Shown piece after piece: positions 1-7,881 of a DNA stretch of 18,237 nt (position 1 is its first letter; each line of letters starts with the position of its first letter). The translations under genes and the position numbers were made by a program. The stretch covers positions 1 through 18,237 of the forward strand of contig JAFVYT010000197.1 in assembly GCA_017508505.1 (NCBI GenBank), given 5' to 3'. The DNA comes from Clostridia bacterium. GTDB taxonomy: Bacteria; Bacillota_A; Clostridia; Oscillospirales; SIG627. The notes beneath the pieces were generated by a model. The model was not told the origin of the DNA. It worked only from the letters and a program-made list of their open reading frames with translations, and searched no databases.

Positions 1-440
1 ACGCCGTCCGGCTTCAAAAGCCCTGCACGGAGGATGCGCTTGATGAGCTCGGCGGAAAGATCCTTATCGTAGGGCGGATCGCAAAAGATAAAGTCAAAGC
101 TCTGACCTCGCTTGGAGGCACCCTTGATGAATTCTCCGTACTCGCTCCGCACCACGCGGCTCTGGGCGGCAAAGCCCGTCTTTTCCACGTTCTTGCGTAC
201 GATCCTCAGGGAGTCCTCACTGCAATCCACGAAGGTAGCGGAGGCGGCACCGCGACTGATGGCCTCCAGTCCCATCTGACCCGAGCCTGCGAAAAGATCC
301 AGAAAGCTCTTTCCGTCCAGATCAAACTGAATGACGCTGAAGATTCCCTCCTTTGCCATTTCGGTGGTGGGACGGACCGCGTCCCCCGGAAGGGTGAAAA
401 GGCGAACGCCCTTGGCCTTACCCGTAATGATTCTCATCAT
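1..440 (-). CDS. rsmD: 16S rRNA (guanine(966)-N2)-methyltransferase RsmD, 3' end cut by window edge
   Basis: RsmD methylates the N2 of G966 in 16S rRNA during 30S assembly, using S-adenosylmethionine. I translated this stretch directly: 146 codons are present and the C-terminus lies beyond position 1. It opens MMRIITGKAKG, typical of the family. The SAM-binding motif I reads FLDLFAGSGQMGLEA (about residues 46-60) and the catalytic motif is DPPY (residues 121-124), usual for amino-group methylation. Two ATG codons are adjacent (440 and 437); I chose the first, but an AGAGGAAA ribosome-binding site inside the end of uvrC fits either. The start lies 2 bp after the uvrC stop, so the two genes are almost certainly co-transcribed. 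No broken motif is seen. The identification is firm; the exact start is uncertain by one codon. Confidence 0.93.
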   Translation of the reverse strand, partial: MMRIITGKAKGVRLFTLPGDAVRPTTEMAKEGIFSVIQFDLDGKSFLDLFAGSGQMGLEAISRGAASATFVDCSEDSLRIVRKNVEKTGFAAQSRVVRSEYGEFIKGASKRGQSFDFIFCDPPYDKDLSAELIKRILRAGLLKPDG

Positions 441-442
441 AA

Positions 443-2308
443 TCAAGTTTCCTCTTTCTTTTTGTGATAATATTCGTAGATTGCCTCGGCATCCCGTTTA
501 GAGATGCCCTGAAGAGCGCACAATGCCGAGGGCTGAGCCTCGCGGATGGCCTTGATGCTTCCCATTTGCTTTAAAAGCAGGGCAGCCTTCTTCTCCCCGA
601 TCCCCGGGATGGCCGTGAGGGTGGAGGTTTTAACCTTTTTTCTCCTTTTGGCGTCCATACGGGAGATGCTGAAGCGGTGCACCTCCTCCTGAATGCCGTA
701 GATGAATTGGAACAGCTGCTGATCCTGGGCAATGGAGATATCGTTTTCCCCGTCCGTGAGGCATCGGGTCTTGTGAAAGGAGTCCTTGACCATTCCGAAC
801 ACGGGAATCTCGACCCCGGCTTCAGCGAGAGCTGCTCTGACCGCATTCACTTGCCCGACGCCGCCGTCAACCAAAATCAAATCCGGGAGCGGGGCAAAGC
901 TCTCATCCCCGTTCTGAAAGCGGCGAACGCGACGCAGGATTGCCTCGTGCATAGAGGCGTAATCGTCGGGATGGGATTGATCGATGGAAAAGACCTTATA
1001 GTGTTTTTTTGAAAAGCGTGCATTCAGCACCGTGGTGATGCCTGCGGTGATGGCATCGGCTCCCGAATTGGAAATATCGATTGCCTCGATCCGCTCGGGC
1101 AAAACCTCCAGGCAAAGAAGCTCCGCCAAGGAGACCAGCACCGCCTCGTCCCGCTCAAGCTGGGCTCTGCGATGGAGTGCGGCGCTCCCGGCGTTTTCCC
1201 GGGCCATTTTCAAAAGGGCTCTGCCGTCGCCACGCTCGGGGACACGCAAACGGACTCGGGTCTCCGCAGAGGAGGAGAGAAGCTCGGAAAGGATCTCCCA
1301 ATCCTCACCCCGCAGATCTTCCTGCATCAAAATCTCCTTCGGAAGCATTTCCCTGCCCCGATACAAATTCAACAACCAGGAGGAGAAGCTCTCCGAGGTG
1401 ACGATCTCATCGGCTCCGAAATGGAAATTGGTGCTGTCCACCAAGGAGCCCTCCCGCACAGAGAGCAGATTGATGCAGCCGCCCAATTCATCCGCATAAA
1501 GGCCGATCACGTCGGCATCAAAATGCAAATCCCGAACCACCTGCTTTGCCCCCGAAAGGGAATTTAAGGCTCGAATCCGATCCCGATAGGCGGCGGCCCT
1601 TTCAAATTCCATCTCCGAGGCCGCATCCTGCATTTTCTTTTCCAAATCGGAAAGCAGCTTTTTGTAATCGTGACGGAAGAAAAGGATCACGTCCTCACAG
1701 CGACGGCGGTACTCCTCCCGATCCACCTTCCCCGTACAGACCCCCACGCACCTTCCCAAATGATAGTACAGGCAGGGGCGAACCTTGCCGATGTCCCGCG
1801 GAAACTTGCACTTGCACGTGGGGAGACGGAAAAGCTTGTTTGCGGTATCGATGGCGCTTCGCACCGCTCCCGAGGAGCTGTACGGGCCAAAATACCGAGC
1901 TTCGTCACGCTTCTTCTCCTTGCGGTGGGCAAAGCTGAGACGGGGGTAATCCTCCCCCAAGGAAAAGCGGATATAGGGATAGTCCTTATCGTCCTTCAAG
2001 CGAATGTTGAACTTTGGCTGATGAAGCTTGATCTTCTCATTTTCCAAAATCAGCGCCTCTGCCTCGGAGGAGGTGACGATGATCTGAAAATCGCGCACAA
2101 GGCGCACCAGCCGCTCCGTTTTGGGTGGGTGCTTGCCGCGGTTCTGAAAATAACTGAGAACGCGGTTTTTCAAGGCGCGGCTCTTGCCCACGTAAAGGAT
2201 CTGCCCTTGGGAATCAAAAAACTGATAAACGCCCGGCTTCAGAGGAAGGCTTTTGGCCTTTTCCAGAAGTGCCGCCTCATTCAGCCTTTGGGGAACGTAT
2301 TCCTTCAT
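443..2308 (-). CDS. uvrC: UvrABC excinuclease subunit C
   Basis: UvrC makes both incisions around a DNA lesion in nucleotide excision repair, after UvrA and UvrB have located it. The 621 residues are normal length. The N-terminal GIY-YIG nuclease domain (about 20-100) shows GVYQFF and ILYVGK with the downstream Arg of ALKNRV and the Glu of SEAEALILEN. Cys167, 179, 187 and 191 have the C-x11-C-x7-C-x3-C spacing of the iron-sulfur ligands known in E. coli UvrC. A UVR helix pair (about 215-250) would bind UvrB. The RNase H-like 5' nuclease has Asp411 (IDIS), Asp481 (LVDGG) and His544 (VHRFS). Tandem helix-hairpin-helix motifs end the protein (about 565-615). The Shine-Dalgarno GGAG (2315-2318) sits 6 bp before the ATG and touches the T-run of the HPr terminator, leaving no room for a separate promoter. 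Confidence 0.97.
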   Translation of the reverse strand: MKEYVPQRLNEAALLEKAKSLPLKPGVYQFFDSQGQILYVGKSRALKNRVLSYFQNRGKHPPKTERLVRLVRDFQIIVTSSEAEALILENEKIKLHQPKFNIRLKDDKDYPYIRFSLGEDYPRLSFAHRKEKKRDEARYFGPYSSSGAVRSAIDTANKLFRLPTCKCKFPRDIGKVRPCLYYHLGRCVGVCTGKVDREEYRRRCEDVILFFRHDYKKLLSDLEKKMQDAASEMEFERAAAYRDRIRALNSLSGAKQVVRDLHFDADVIGLYADELGGCINLLSVREGSLVDSTNFHFGADEIVTSESFSSWLLNLYRGREMLPKEILMQEDLRGEDWEILSELLSSSAETRVRLRVPERGDGRALLKMARENAGSAALHRRAQLERDEAVLVSLAELLCLEVLPERIEAIDISNSGADAITAGITTVLNARFSKKHYKVFSIDQSHPDDYASMHEAILRRVRRFQNGDESFAPLPDLILVDGGVGQVNAVRAALAEAGVEIPVFGMVKDSFHKTRCLTDGENDISIAQDQQLFQFIYGIQEEVHRFSISRMDAKRRKKVKTSTLTAIPGIGEKKAALLLKQMGSIKAIREAQPSALCALQGISKRDAEAIYEYYHKKKEET

Positions 2309-2318
2309 ACCTTACTCC

Positions 2319-2360
2319 AAAAAAAGAAAAAAATACCGCCTGCCCGATGGGCAAGCGGTA
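2319..2360 (-). terminator. Rho-independent terminator after the HPr gene
   Basis: On the minus strand, TACCGC-TTGCCC-ATC-GGGCAG-GCGGTA forms a stem of 6 plus 5 pairs with one internal mismatch (2340/2354) and a 3-base loop (2334-2360). It is followed by two runs of seven T separated by one C (2319-2333). It begins 4 bp after the HPr stop codon. This is the clearest terminator in the window. The end of its T-run abuts the uvrC Shine-Dalgarno. Confidence 0.9.
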
Positions 2361-2364
2361 ACGC

Positions 2365-2628
2365 TCAGTCGTTAAAGCCGGCGAGGATCAAATTGGAAAG
2401 ACCCTCCAAAGCGTCTGCCTCGTCCGCACCGTCGGCAATGATGTTGATGCGGGTGCCTTTCGTAATCCCCAAGGAAAGAATGCCCAAGAGGGATTTCGCA
2501 TTGGCTCTGCGGTCACCGCATTCCACCCAAAGAGAGCTCTTGAAACTGTTGGCCTTTTGAATAAAGTAAGTGGCGGGTCTGGCGTGCAGACCGACGCTGT
2601 TCAAAACCGTAACTTCTTTTGAAATCAT
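2365..2628 (-). CDS. ptsH: HPr family phosphocarrier protein
   Basis: HPr passes phosphate from enzyme I to the sugar-specific EIIA proteins of the phosphotransferase system. In Firmicutes it also acts, when phosphorylated on Ser46, as the corepressor of CcpA. The 87 residues match the family length. The active-site His is residue 15 in GLHARPAT, and Ser46 lies in KSLLGILSLGI, so both phosphorylation sites are present. The His argues against Crh, which lacks it. The gene has its own promoter and terminator and an AGGAG ribosome-binding site (2635-2639) 6 bp before the ATG. No enzyme I, EII or HprK gene lies in the window, so whether this is the main PTS HPr or a regulatory paralogue cannot be decided here. 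The family call is sure; the symbol is less so. Confidence 0.92.
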   Translation of the reverse strand: MISKEVTVLNSVGLHARPATYFIQKANSFKSSLWVECGDRRANAKSLLGILSLGITKGTRINIIADGADEADALEGLSNLILAGFND

Positions 2629-2670
2629 AGCGGGCTCCTATCAACTCTGTCCTATGGAAATATTGCGTTC

Positions 2671-2699
2671 ATTATAACAGAAGTGTAAAAAAAATGCAA
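2671..2699 (-). promoter_or_regulatory. Sigma-A type promoter for the HPr gene
   Basis: On the minus strand, TTGCAT (2694-2699) and a perfect TATAAT (2671-2676) are separated by exactly 17 bp of AT-rich sequence. Transcription would begin near 2664, giving a leader of about 36 nt before the HPr ATG, with the AGGAG site inside it. The promoter lies in the 89-bp gap between cinA and the HPr gene. No cre-like operator is obvious beside it. Confidence 0.85.
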
Positions 2700-2717
2700 G
2701 TATTTTCTTAAATTTCG

Positions 2718-3980
2718 TCATAAAGCAGAGGTTTTTGGTGAATTTTTTATCATTTTAAGCGCAATGTACAAAGCTTTTGACGAAGCAAGGCGCCGGACGT
2801 AGTCCCGATCCGCCTTTCCGCCTCCCAGGGTAGCGCGGACGACCACTTCTCTTCCGTCCAGAACCACCCCGATATAAACGGTTCCCACGGGGTCCTTTTC
2901 CGTGCCGCCGTCGGGGCCTGCGATGCCCGTGATTCCGATGCCCAGTCGAGCACCCGCCGCGCGGGCGGCACCCCGCGCCATCTCCAAGGCGCACCCTTCG
3001 CTATAGACCCCGAAGTCCCTCAGGGTCGAGGAAAGGACACCCAGCTTTTCCACCTTCTGCTTTTCGGAATAGGTACACAGACCGAGAGAGAAAACTGCGG
3101 ATGCGCCCGGAACAGAGGTGATCCGTTGAGACAGAAGTCCGCCGGTACAGCTTTCGGCGGTGGCAAGAGAGATCTTTTTCCCAATGCAGGCGCGCACCAG
3201 CTCCTTTTCCAGAGAGCTGTCTCCCTCTCCGTAGCAATGCTCTCCCACAAGAGAAAGCACCTTCTCCCTCAGAGTCTCAAGACGTGCCTTTGCCGATTCC
3301 GGCGTCGGGCCGCTTGCAGAAAGATGCAGCTCCACCTCCCCGCCCCCTGCATAGGGAGCGACTCCGATGCCCTTTTCAGGACAGTCAAGATGGGAGACCA
3401 GCTCGTCCAGACGGGACTCCGCCACACCGTAGAAGCGAAGAATGCATCTCTCGCGGTTCCGATCCTCCTTTTTGATCAAGGGCAGAACACGGTTTTCAAA
3501 GAGTGCCTTCATCTCTCTTGGAACCCCCGGAAGCAAAACCGCACACTTTCCGTCCTTTTCCAAAAATAGTCCCGGAGCGGTGCCCCAATCGTTCCACAGG
3601 ACGGTGGCACCCTCGGGAACCTGTGCCTGAAGAAGATTACTTTCACTCATTGTAACCCCGCGACGGTCAAAATATGCACGAAGGGACTCGGCAATGCGCT
3701 CATCCTGCAAAAGCGGCATACCGAAATACGCCGCAGCGGCGGGACGGGTCAGGTCGTCGTGGGTGGGCCCGAGGCCGCCCGTGACCACCACAAGGTCACA
3801 GCGGGAATGGGCAAGGGCAAGGGCGGATCGAATCTCCGACTCCTCATCCCCCACGGTCTGGCGGTGCGCAACGGAATAGCCCGCATCTGCAAGGGCTCGG
3901 GATAAATAGGCCGCATTGGTATCCACAACAGAGCCCGACAAAAGCTCCTCTCCAACGGACAAAATCTCAGCTTGTCTCAT
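2718..3980 (-). CDS. cinA: CinA family protein: MoCF-like domain plus NMN deamidase (PncC-type) domain
   Basis: CinA proteins are linked to pyridine-nucleotide recycling (nicotinamide mononucleotide deamidase) and, in some naturally transformable bacteria, to delivery of RecA during competence. The 420 residues have the usual two parts. The N-terminal molybdopterin-binding-like domain (about 1-170) starts AEILSVGEELLSG and has TGGLGPTHDDLT. The C-terminal CinA domain (about 255-415) has ATAESCTGGLLSQRIT and GITGIAGPDGG. The start is supported by AGGAG (3988-3992) 7 bp before the ATG. In many Firmicutes cinA lies between pgsA and recA; here it has moved to the far side of cysS, behind a terminator-like hairpin. 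No promoter is visible in the 57-bp gap, so it relies on readthrough or on a promoter inside cysS. Both domains look intact. Confidence 0.95.
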   Translation of the reverse strand: MRQAEILSVGEELLSGSVVDTNAAYLSRALADAGYSVAHRQTVGDEESEIRSALALAHSRCDLVVVTGGLGPTHDDLTRPAAAAYFGMPLLQDERIAESLRAYFDRRGVTMSESNLLQAQVPEGATVLWNDWGTAPGLFLEKDGKCAVLLPGVPREMKALFENRVLPLIKKEDRNRERCILRFYGVAESRLDELVSHLDCPEKGIGVAPYAGGGEVELHLSASGPTPESAKARLETLREKVLSLVGEHCYGEGDSSLEKELVRACIGKKISLATAESCTGGLLSQRITSVPGASAVFSLGLCTYSEKQKVEKLGVLSSTLRDFGVYSEGCALEMARGAARAAGARLGIGITGIAGPDGGTEKDPVGTVYIGVVLDGREVVVRATLGGGKADRDYVRRLASSKALYIALKMIKNSPKTSAL

Positions 3981-3995
3981 ACGCTTTCTCCTGGT

Positions 3996-4028
3996 GAAAG
4001 AAGAAAAGCACCGCAGGACGGTGCTTTT
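3996..4028 (-). terminator. Terminator-like hairpin between cysS and cinA
   Basis: A perfect 10-bp stem, AAAAGCACCG paired with CGGTGCTTTT, closes a 5-base loop (4004-4028). On the minus strand it is followed by CTTCTTTC, a broken pyrimidine tail, so termination may be partial. It starts 9 bp after the cysS stop. Four bases after the tail comes the cinA Shine-Dalgarno. It may therefore set the ratio of cinA to the upstream operon. Confidence 0.75.
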
Positions 4029-4037
4029 TTCATTCCT

Positions 4038-5438
4038 TTAGGCTCGATGCCACTTGGCACCGGCGGGGGTATCCTCAATGACGATGCCGTTTTCCCCGAG
4101 AAGGGCACGGATCTCATCGGCACGGGCATAGTTCTTTTCCTTTTTGGCGGCGGCGCGCTCCGCAAGGAGGGCCTCGATCCTTTCGTCGTCAAACTCTCCC
4201 ACGTTCTCCTCCTCGGGCTTTAAGAAGCCGAGCAGGCCGCAGAGCTCCTCGTAGAAGGCGAGGATCTTCTCCAAAATCTCACGGCTTCTGGGTTCCTTCA
4301 CGAAGATGTTGATATCCTTGACCGCTTCAAAGAGGATGGCAAGGCCGTCGGCGGTATTGAAGTCGTCGTCCATTACCTCGATAAAGGCCGCTCTTCTGGC
4401 CTCAAGCTTCTCAAGGATCGCCTTTTCCTCCTCCGTAGCATTCCCCTCGGCTCCCTTGAGAAGGAAGCGAAGGTTCTCCTCGCAGTTGTAAAGACGCTGT
4501 ACGGCGTTCTGCGCCTGCGAGAGGATCTCGGCGGAGAAGTTGACGGGGCTCCTGTAATGGGCGGAGAGGATGAAGTAGCGGATGGCGGCATAGCCATACT
4601 TTTCCGCGGCATCACGCACGGTGAAGAAGTTGCCGAGGGATTTGCTCATCTTCTTGTTGTCCACGTTGATAAAGCCGTTGTGGATCCAGAAACGGCAGAA
4701 GGGCACGTCAAAGGCACCCTCGGACTGAGCGATCTCGTTCTCGTGGTGGGGGAAGGTCAGATCCACACCGCCGCAATGGATGTCGATGGTCTTGCCGAGG
4801 TAGCGATCTACCATCGCGGAGCACTCGATGTGCCAACCGGGTCTTCCCTTGCCCCAGGGAGATTCCCAAAAGGGCTCGCCGGGCTTGGAGGCCTTCCAAA
4901 GAGCGAAATCCAAGGGGTCCCGCTTGATTTCCGTGACGCCGACCCGGGCACCGGACTCCAGATCGTCGATGTTCTTACCCGAAAGCTTGCCATAGCCCTT
5001 GAAGGAGCGGGCGGAGTAGTAAACGTCCCCCTCAGACTCGTAGGCGTGACCCTTTTCGATGAGGGTCTCGATGATCTGAATGATGGAATCGATGTTTTCC
5101 GTGGCTCTGGGATGGAAGGTGGCGGGAGCGACCCCGAGGCCCTTTGCATCTACAAAGTACTCCTCGATATAGCGGTCCGCAACGGCCTTCACCGTGGTAT
5201 TCTCCTCGGCGGCACGGCGAATCATCTTATCGTCAATGTCTGTGAAATTCTGAACGAAATCCACCCGATTCCCCCGATACTCCAAATACCTGCGGAGCAG
5301 GTCGAAGGTTACGAAGCAGCGGGCGTTGCCCACGTGAAAATAGTTGTAGACCGTGGGGCCGCAGGCGTACATTCTGACGTAGTTGTCCTTTTGATCGAGC
5401 TCTTCTTTTTTGCCGGTCAGATCGTTAAACAGTTTCAT
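4038..5438 (-). CDS. cysS: Cysteinyl-tRNA synthetase
   Basis: The enzyme charges tRNA-Cys with cysteine, a class I aminoacyl-tRNA synthetase reaction in the cytoplasm. It has 466 residues, normal for the family. The ATP-binding HIGH-type motif is FHVGNAR (about 34-40) and the KMSKS loop reads [11 protein letters not shown]. Zinc ligands are visible as Cys26 (ACGPTV), the Cys of WHIECSAM and the His/Glu of [12 protein letters not shown]. The frame is open 60 bp further upstream, but I reject that extension: [11 protein letters not shown] matches family N-termini, AAGGAG lies 5 bp before this ATG, and the longer form would overlap pgsA. The gene follows pgsA by 10 bp and is the last gene before the hairpin at 4004-4028, so it closes the recA operon. 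Nothing is abnormal in the active-site motifs. Confidence 0.97.
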   Translation of the reverse strand: MKLFNDLTGKKEELDQKDNYVRMYACGPTVYNYFHVGNARCFVTFDLLRRYLEYRGNRVDFVQNFTDIDDKMIRRAAEENTTVKAVADRYIEEYFVDAKGLGVAPATFHPRATENIDSIIQIIETLIEKGHAYESEGDVYYSARSFKGYGKLSGKNIDDLESGARVGVTEIKRDPLDFALWKASKPGEPFWESPWGKGRPGWHIECSAMVDRYLGKTIDIHCGGVDLTFPHHENEIAQSEGAFDVPFCRFWIHNGFINVDNKKMSKSLGNFFTVRDAAEKYGYAAIRYFILSAHYRSPVNFSAEILSQAQNAVQRLYNCEENLRFLLKGAEGNATEEEKAILEKLEARRAAFIEVMDDDFNTADGLAILFEAVKDINIFVKEPRSREILEKILAFYEELCGLLGFLKPEEENVGEFDDERIEALLAERAAAKKEKNYARADEIRALLGENGIVIEDTPAGAKWHRA

Positions 5439-5448
5439 AATGGCTCCT

Positions 5449-6045
5449 TTATTTCGAAGGGTCGAGATACGACCAATAATTCTTGATATAGTCCACACCC
5501 GAAAGGATGGTCAGAGCCGTCATCACGACCGTGGAGATCCAAGTCAGGATAGGAAAGGGCAGGAAGAAAAAGAGGACGGGCTCCAGCATTACCACCATCG
5601 CCCAAATGCACTGAGAGAAGGTCTTTGCCTTGCCGTACCAGCTGGCGGCAATGACCACGGGCTTGGGACTGGACATCACCACAAGGCGAAGGCTGGTCAC
5701 CGCAAGCTCACGGAAAATGACCACGGCACCGCTGACCACGAGGGCCACGTGCAAGACGTCGTCCTTCATATACATCGGAGAGGAAACGAAGGCCAAAATG
5801 GCGGAGAACACCAAAAACTTATCCGCCAAGGGGTCCATAAATTTGCCGAAATCGGTGATCAGACCGTACTTCCGTGCCAATTTCCCGTCCACAAAGTCCG
5901 TTATGGCCGCACCGAGAAAGATGGCCGCCGCAAGGACGCGGGAGACGGTCTCTCCATACTCCCCGGGGAAGCAAAACAGCCCGAAGAACAAAAATACGGG
6001 AACCAAAAGGATGCGAAGCAGGGTCAGCTTATTGGGTAGATTCAT
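5449..6045 (-). CDS. pgsA: CDP-diacylglycerol--glycerol-3-phosphate 3-phosphatidyltransferase
   Basis: This integral membrane enzyme joins CDP-diacylglycerol and glycerol-3-phosphate to make phosphatidylglycerophosphate, the committed step toward phosphatidylglycerol and cardiolipin. The 198 residues start MNLPNKLTLLRILLVPVF, a family hallmark. The CDP-alcohol phosphotransferase signature D-x2-DG-x2-AR-x8-G-x3-D-x3-D is complete, from DFVDGKLAR to GKFMDPLAD (about residues 48-75). Several hydrophobic segments (about five or six) span the chain. The start codon shares one base with the rimO stop (TGATG at 6043-6047), so translation is probably coupled, and GAGG lies 7 bp upstream. A related CDP-alcohol transferase is possible, but PgsA best fits the N-terminus, the length and the rimO neighbourhood. 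Confidence 0.93.
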   Translation of the reverse strand: MNLPNKLTLLRILLVPVFLFFGLFCFPGEYGETVSRVLAAAIFLGAAITDFVDGKLARKYGLITDFGKFMDPLADKFLVFSAILAFVSSPMYMKDDVLHVALVVSGAVVIFRELAVTSLRLVVMSSPKPVVIAASWYGKAKTFSQCIWAMVVMLEPVLFFFLPFPILTWISTVVMTALTILSGVDYIKNYWSYLDPSK

Positions 6046-7376
6046 CAGATAACCTCTTTTCCAATCAGATCGTATTCCATCGAGTCGGTGATGCGAACCG
6101 AAACGAACTCGCCCACGGGGAGCTCCTTTTTGCGGGAGCTGAAATAGACGGCTCCGTCGATCTCCGGTGCGTGGAATTCAGTTCTGCCGAAATACATCTT
6201 CACACTCGGGTCATACCCCTCCACCACCACGGGAAGCGTTTTCCCCACGAAGGAGGCGTTGTACTCCTCGGTAATGGAAAGCTGGGTCTGCATCACGGAA
6301 TTCAGCCGCCCCTCCCGGGTCTTTTTGGTGGTGCGGTTCTCCATGGTATAGGCCGCGGTTCCCTCTTCTCTGGAATACAGGAAGGCACCGAGACGGGCGA
6401 AGCGGGTCTCCTTGATAAAATTCGAAAGGAGGGAAAAATCCTTATCCTTGTCCCCGGGGAAGCCGAGCATCACGGTGGTGCGGATGGCGATCTCCGGCAT
6501 CCTCTCCCGCAGGAGCGAGATGGCCGTACGGATGGCCTCGGAGCCGCCGTGTCGGTTCATTTTACTCAGAACCTCATCGGAAATATGCTGAATGGGAAGA
6601 TCAATATACTTACAAATATTATCGTGCTTTGCCATTACGTCGCAAAGCTCGGGGGTGACCTTATCGGGGTAGCAATACATCAGGCGGATCCAGCGGAAGC
6701 GAAGAGCGGGGTCTGCCAAGCGCTCCAAAAGCTCGGGAAGCTTCTTTTCTCCGTAGAGGTCAAGGCCGTAGACGGTGGTGTCCTGTGCCACCACGCAAAG
6801 CTCGCGGATGCCCTGATCGGCAATGCTTTTGGCCTCCTCCAGAATCGCCTCCATGGTTCGGGAGCGAAGGGGTCCGCGAATGGAGGGGATGGCACAGTAT
6901 GCACAGCGGTTGTTACAGCCCTCGGCAATGCGAAGGTAGGCGAAGCTCTCGTGGGTGAAGACGCGGTCCCCCTCCAGCTCCAGGGCTTCGGGCTCGGAAT
7001 GGGAAAAGAACTTCTCCCCGCGCAAGACGGCCTCGATGGCCTCTACGATGCGAACCTCCTCTCCCAAGGAGAGGGCGGCATCCACCTCGGGAAGAGAGTC
7101 CCGAAGCTCGGTAAAGTAGCGCTGAGCCATACAGCCCGTGACGATGATGCCCCGAAGGGATTTGTTCTCCTTGAGCCAGGCAAGATCCAGAATGTTCTCG
7201 ATGCCCTCCTCCTTGGCACTTTGAATGAAGGCACAGGTATTGACGATGACAACGTCTGCCTCGATGTCCTCGGGCACGATCTCGTACCCTGCGGCCACCA
7301 CACGGGCCAGCATCATTTCACAGTCCACCTCATTTTTGGGGCAACCGAGAGAAACGAATCCAACTTTTGCTTGCAT
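6045..7376 (-). CDS. rimO: Ribosomal protein S12 methylthiotransferase RimO
   Basis: RimO adds a methylthio group to the conserved Asp of ribosomal protein S12. It is a radical-SAM enzyme with two iron-sulfur clusters. The 443 residues show the N-terminal cluster cysteines Cys12 (SLGCPKNEVD), Cys48 (VNTCAF) and Cys82 (TGCMAQRY). The radical-SAM cysteines are Cys154, 158 and 161 in EGCNNRCAYC. A TRAM domain ends the chain. The SLGCPKNEVD motif and the sequence IPSIRGPLRSR favour RimO over MiaB. The frame stays open another 93 bp upstream, but that would run deep into recX; AAGGA sits 5 bp before the ATG at 7376 and the family begins here. The gene lies 10 bp after recX, and its stop overlaps the pgsA start. 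Confidence 0.96.
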   Translation of the reverse strand: MQAKVGFVSLGCPKNEVDCEMMLARVVAAGYEIVPEDIEADVVIVNTCAFIQSAKEEGIENILDLAWLKENKSLRGIIVTGCMAQRYFTELRDSLPEVDAALSLGEEVRIVEAIEAVLRGEKFFSHSEPEALELEGDRVFTHESFAYLRIAEGCNNRCAYCAIPSIRGPLRSRTMEAILEEAKSIADQGIRELCVVAQDTTVYGLDLYGEKKLPELLERLADPALRFRWIRLMYCYPDKVTPELCDVMAKHDNICKYIDLPIQHISDEVLSKMNRHGGSEAIRTAISLLRERMPEIAIRTTVMLGFPGDKDKDFSLLSNFIKETRFARLGAFLYSREEGTAAYTMENRTTKKTREGRLNSVMQTQLSITEEYNASFVGKTLPVVVEGYDPSVKMYFGRTEFHAPEIDGAVYFSSRKKELPVGEFVSVRITDSMEYDLIGKEVI

Positions 7377-7386
7377 AAGAATCCTT

Positions 7387-7881
7387 TCAATCCGAATCGA
7401 GGTCCTCCCCGTCGGAAAATTTTGCCATAGCACCGCGGGCGGTGCCGTAATCGTAGCCCTGTCGGACAAGGTAATCCGTCAGCTTTTTTCGGCCTTGGGG
7501 AGTCAGAGCCAATTCCTCCGCCCCCTTCCGTTTTTCCAAAAGGCGCAGGGCGCGGCTCTCGTAGTCGATGCTGCGGGAAAGGGCCGCCTCCACAAAGCGG
7601 GTCGGAAAGCGGTGACGGGTCAGGTGCTCGCGGATCCTGCGGGGGCCCGCAAGAGCGCGGTCCAGCTTTGCAACCGCAAGGCGAAGATACCGCTTATCGT
7701 CCAGAAAGCCCTCCTCGACAAGGATGGCGACGACGCGCTGTGCGATCTCGGGGGAAAAGCCCGTGTTCTTCCGCTTCGGGTCGGACAGGTAATCGGTCAT
7801 TTCCAAGGTGGTCATATCCCCCATGGAAAGGCGATAGAGCGCCTTATGATAGCAGGAGGAAAGCTCCTTCGGAAGCTCCAT
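7387..7881 (-). CDS. recX: RecX family regulator of RecA
   Basis: RecX binds RecA filaments and restrains or modulates RecA activity. The 164 residues are basic and helical, with the spaced pattern of the family: TTLEMTDYL, then VVAILVEEGFLDDKRYLRLAV, then RRIREHLTRH, and a C-terminal repeat including GYDYGTARGAM. Similarity is weaker than for the other genes, as is usual for RecX, but the position two genes after recA supports the call. The start overlaps the prs stop by one base (TGATG at 7879-7883). No strong Shine-Dalgarno is visible upstream, so translation probably depends on ribosomes finishing prs. A start at a later Met cannot be excluded. Confidence 0.85.
   Translation of the reverse strand: MELPKELSSCYHKALYRLSMGDMTTLEMTDYLSDPKRKNTGFSPEIAQRVVAILVEEGFLDDKRYLRLAVAKLDRALAGPRRIREHLTRHRFPTRFVEAALSRSIDYESRALRLLEKRKGAEELALTPQGRKKLTDYLVRQGYDYGTARGAMAKFSDGEDLDSD

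Noticed and set aside
5439..5498. Longer CysS start at 5498
   Set aside because: The added residues do not resemble the family, would overlap the end of pgsA, and the ATG at 5438 has a good AAGGAG.
7377..7469. Longer RimO start at 7469
   Set aside because: It would overlap recX by 83 bp; the ATG at 7376 has AAGGA upstream and matches family N-termini.
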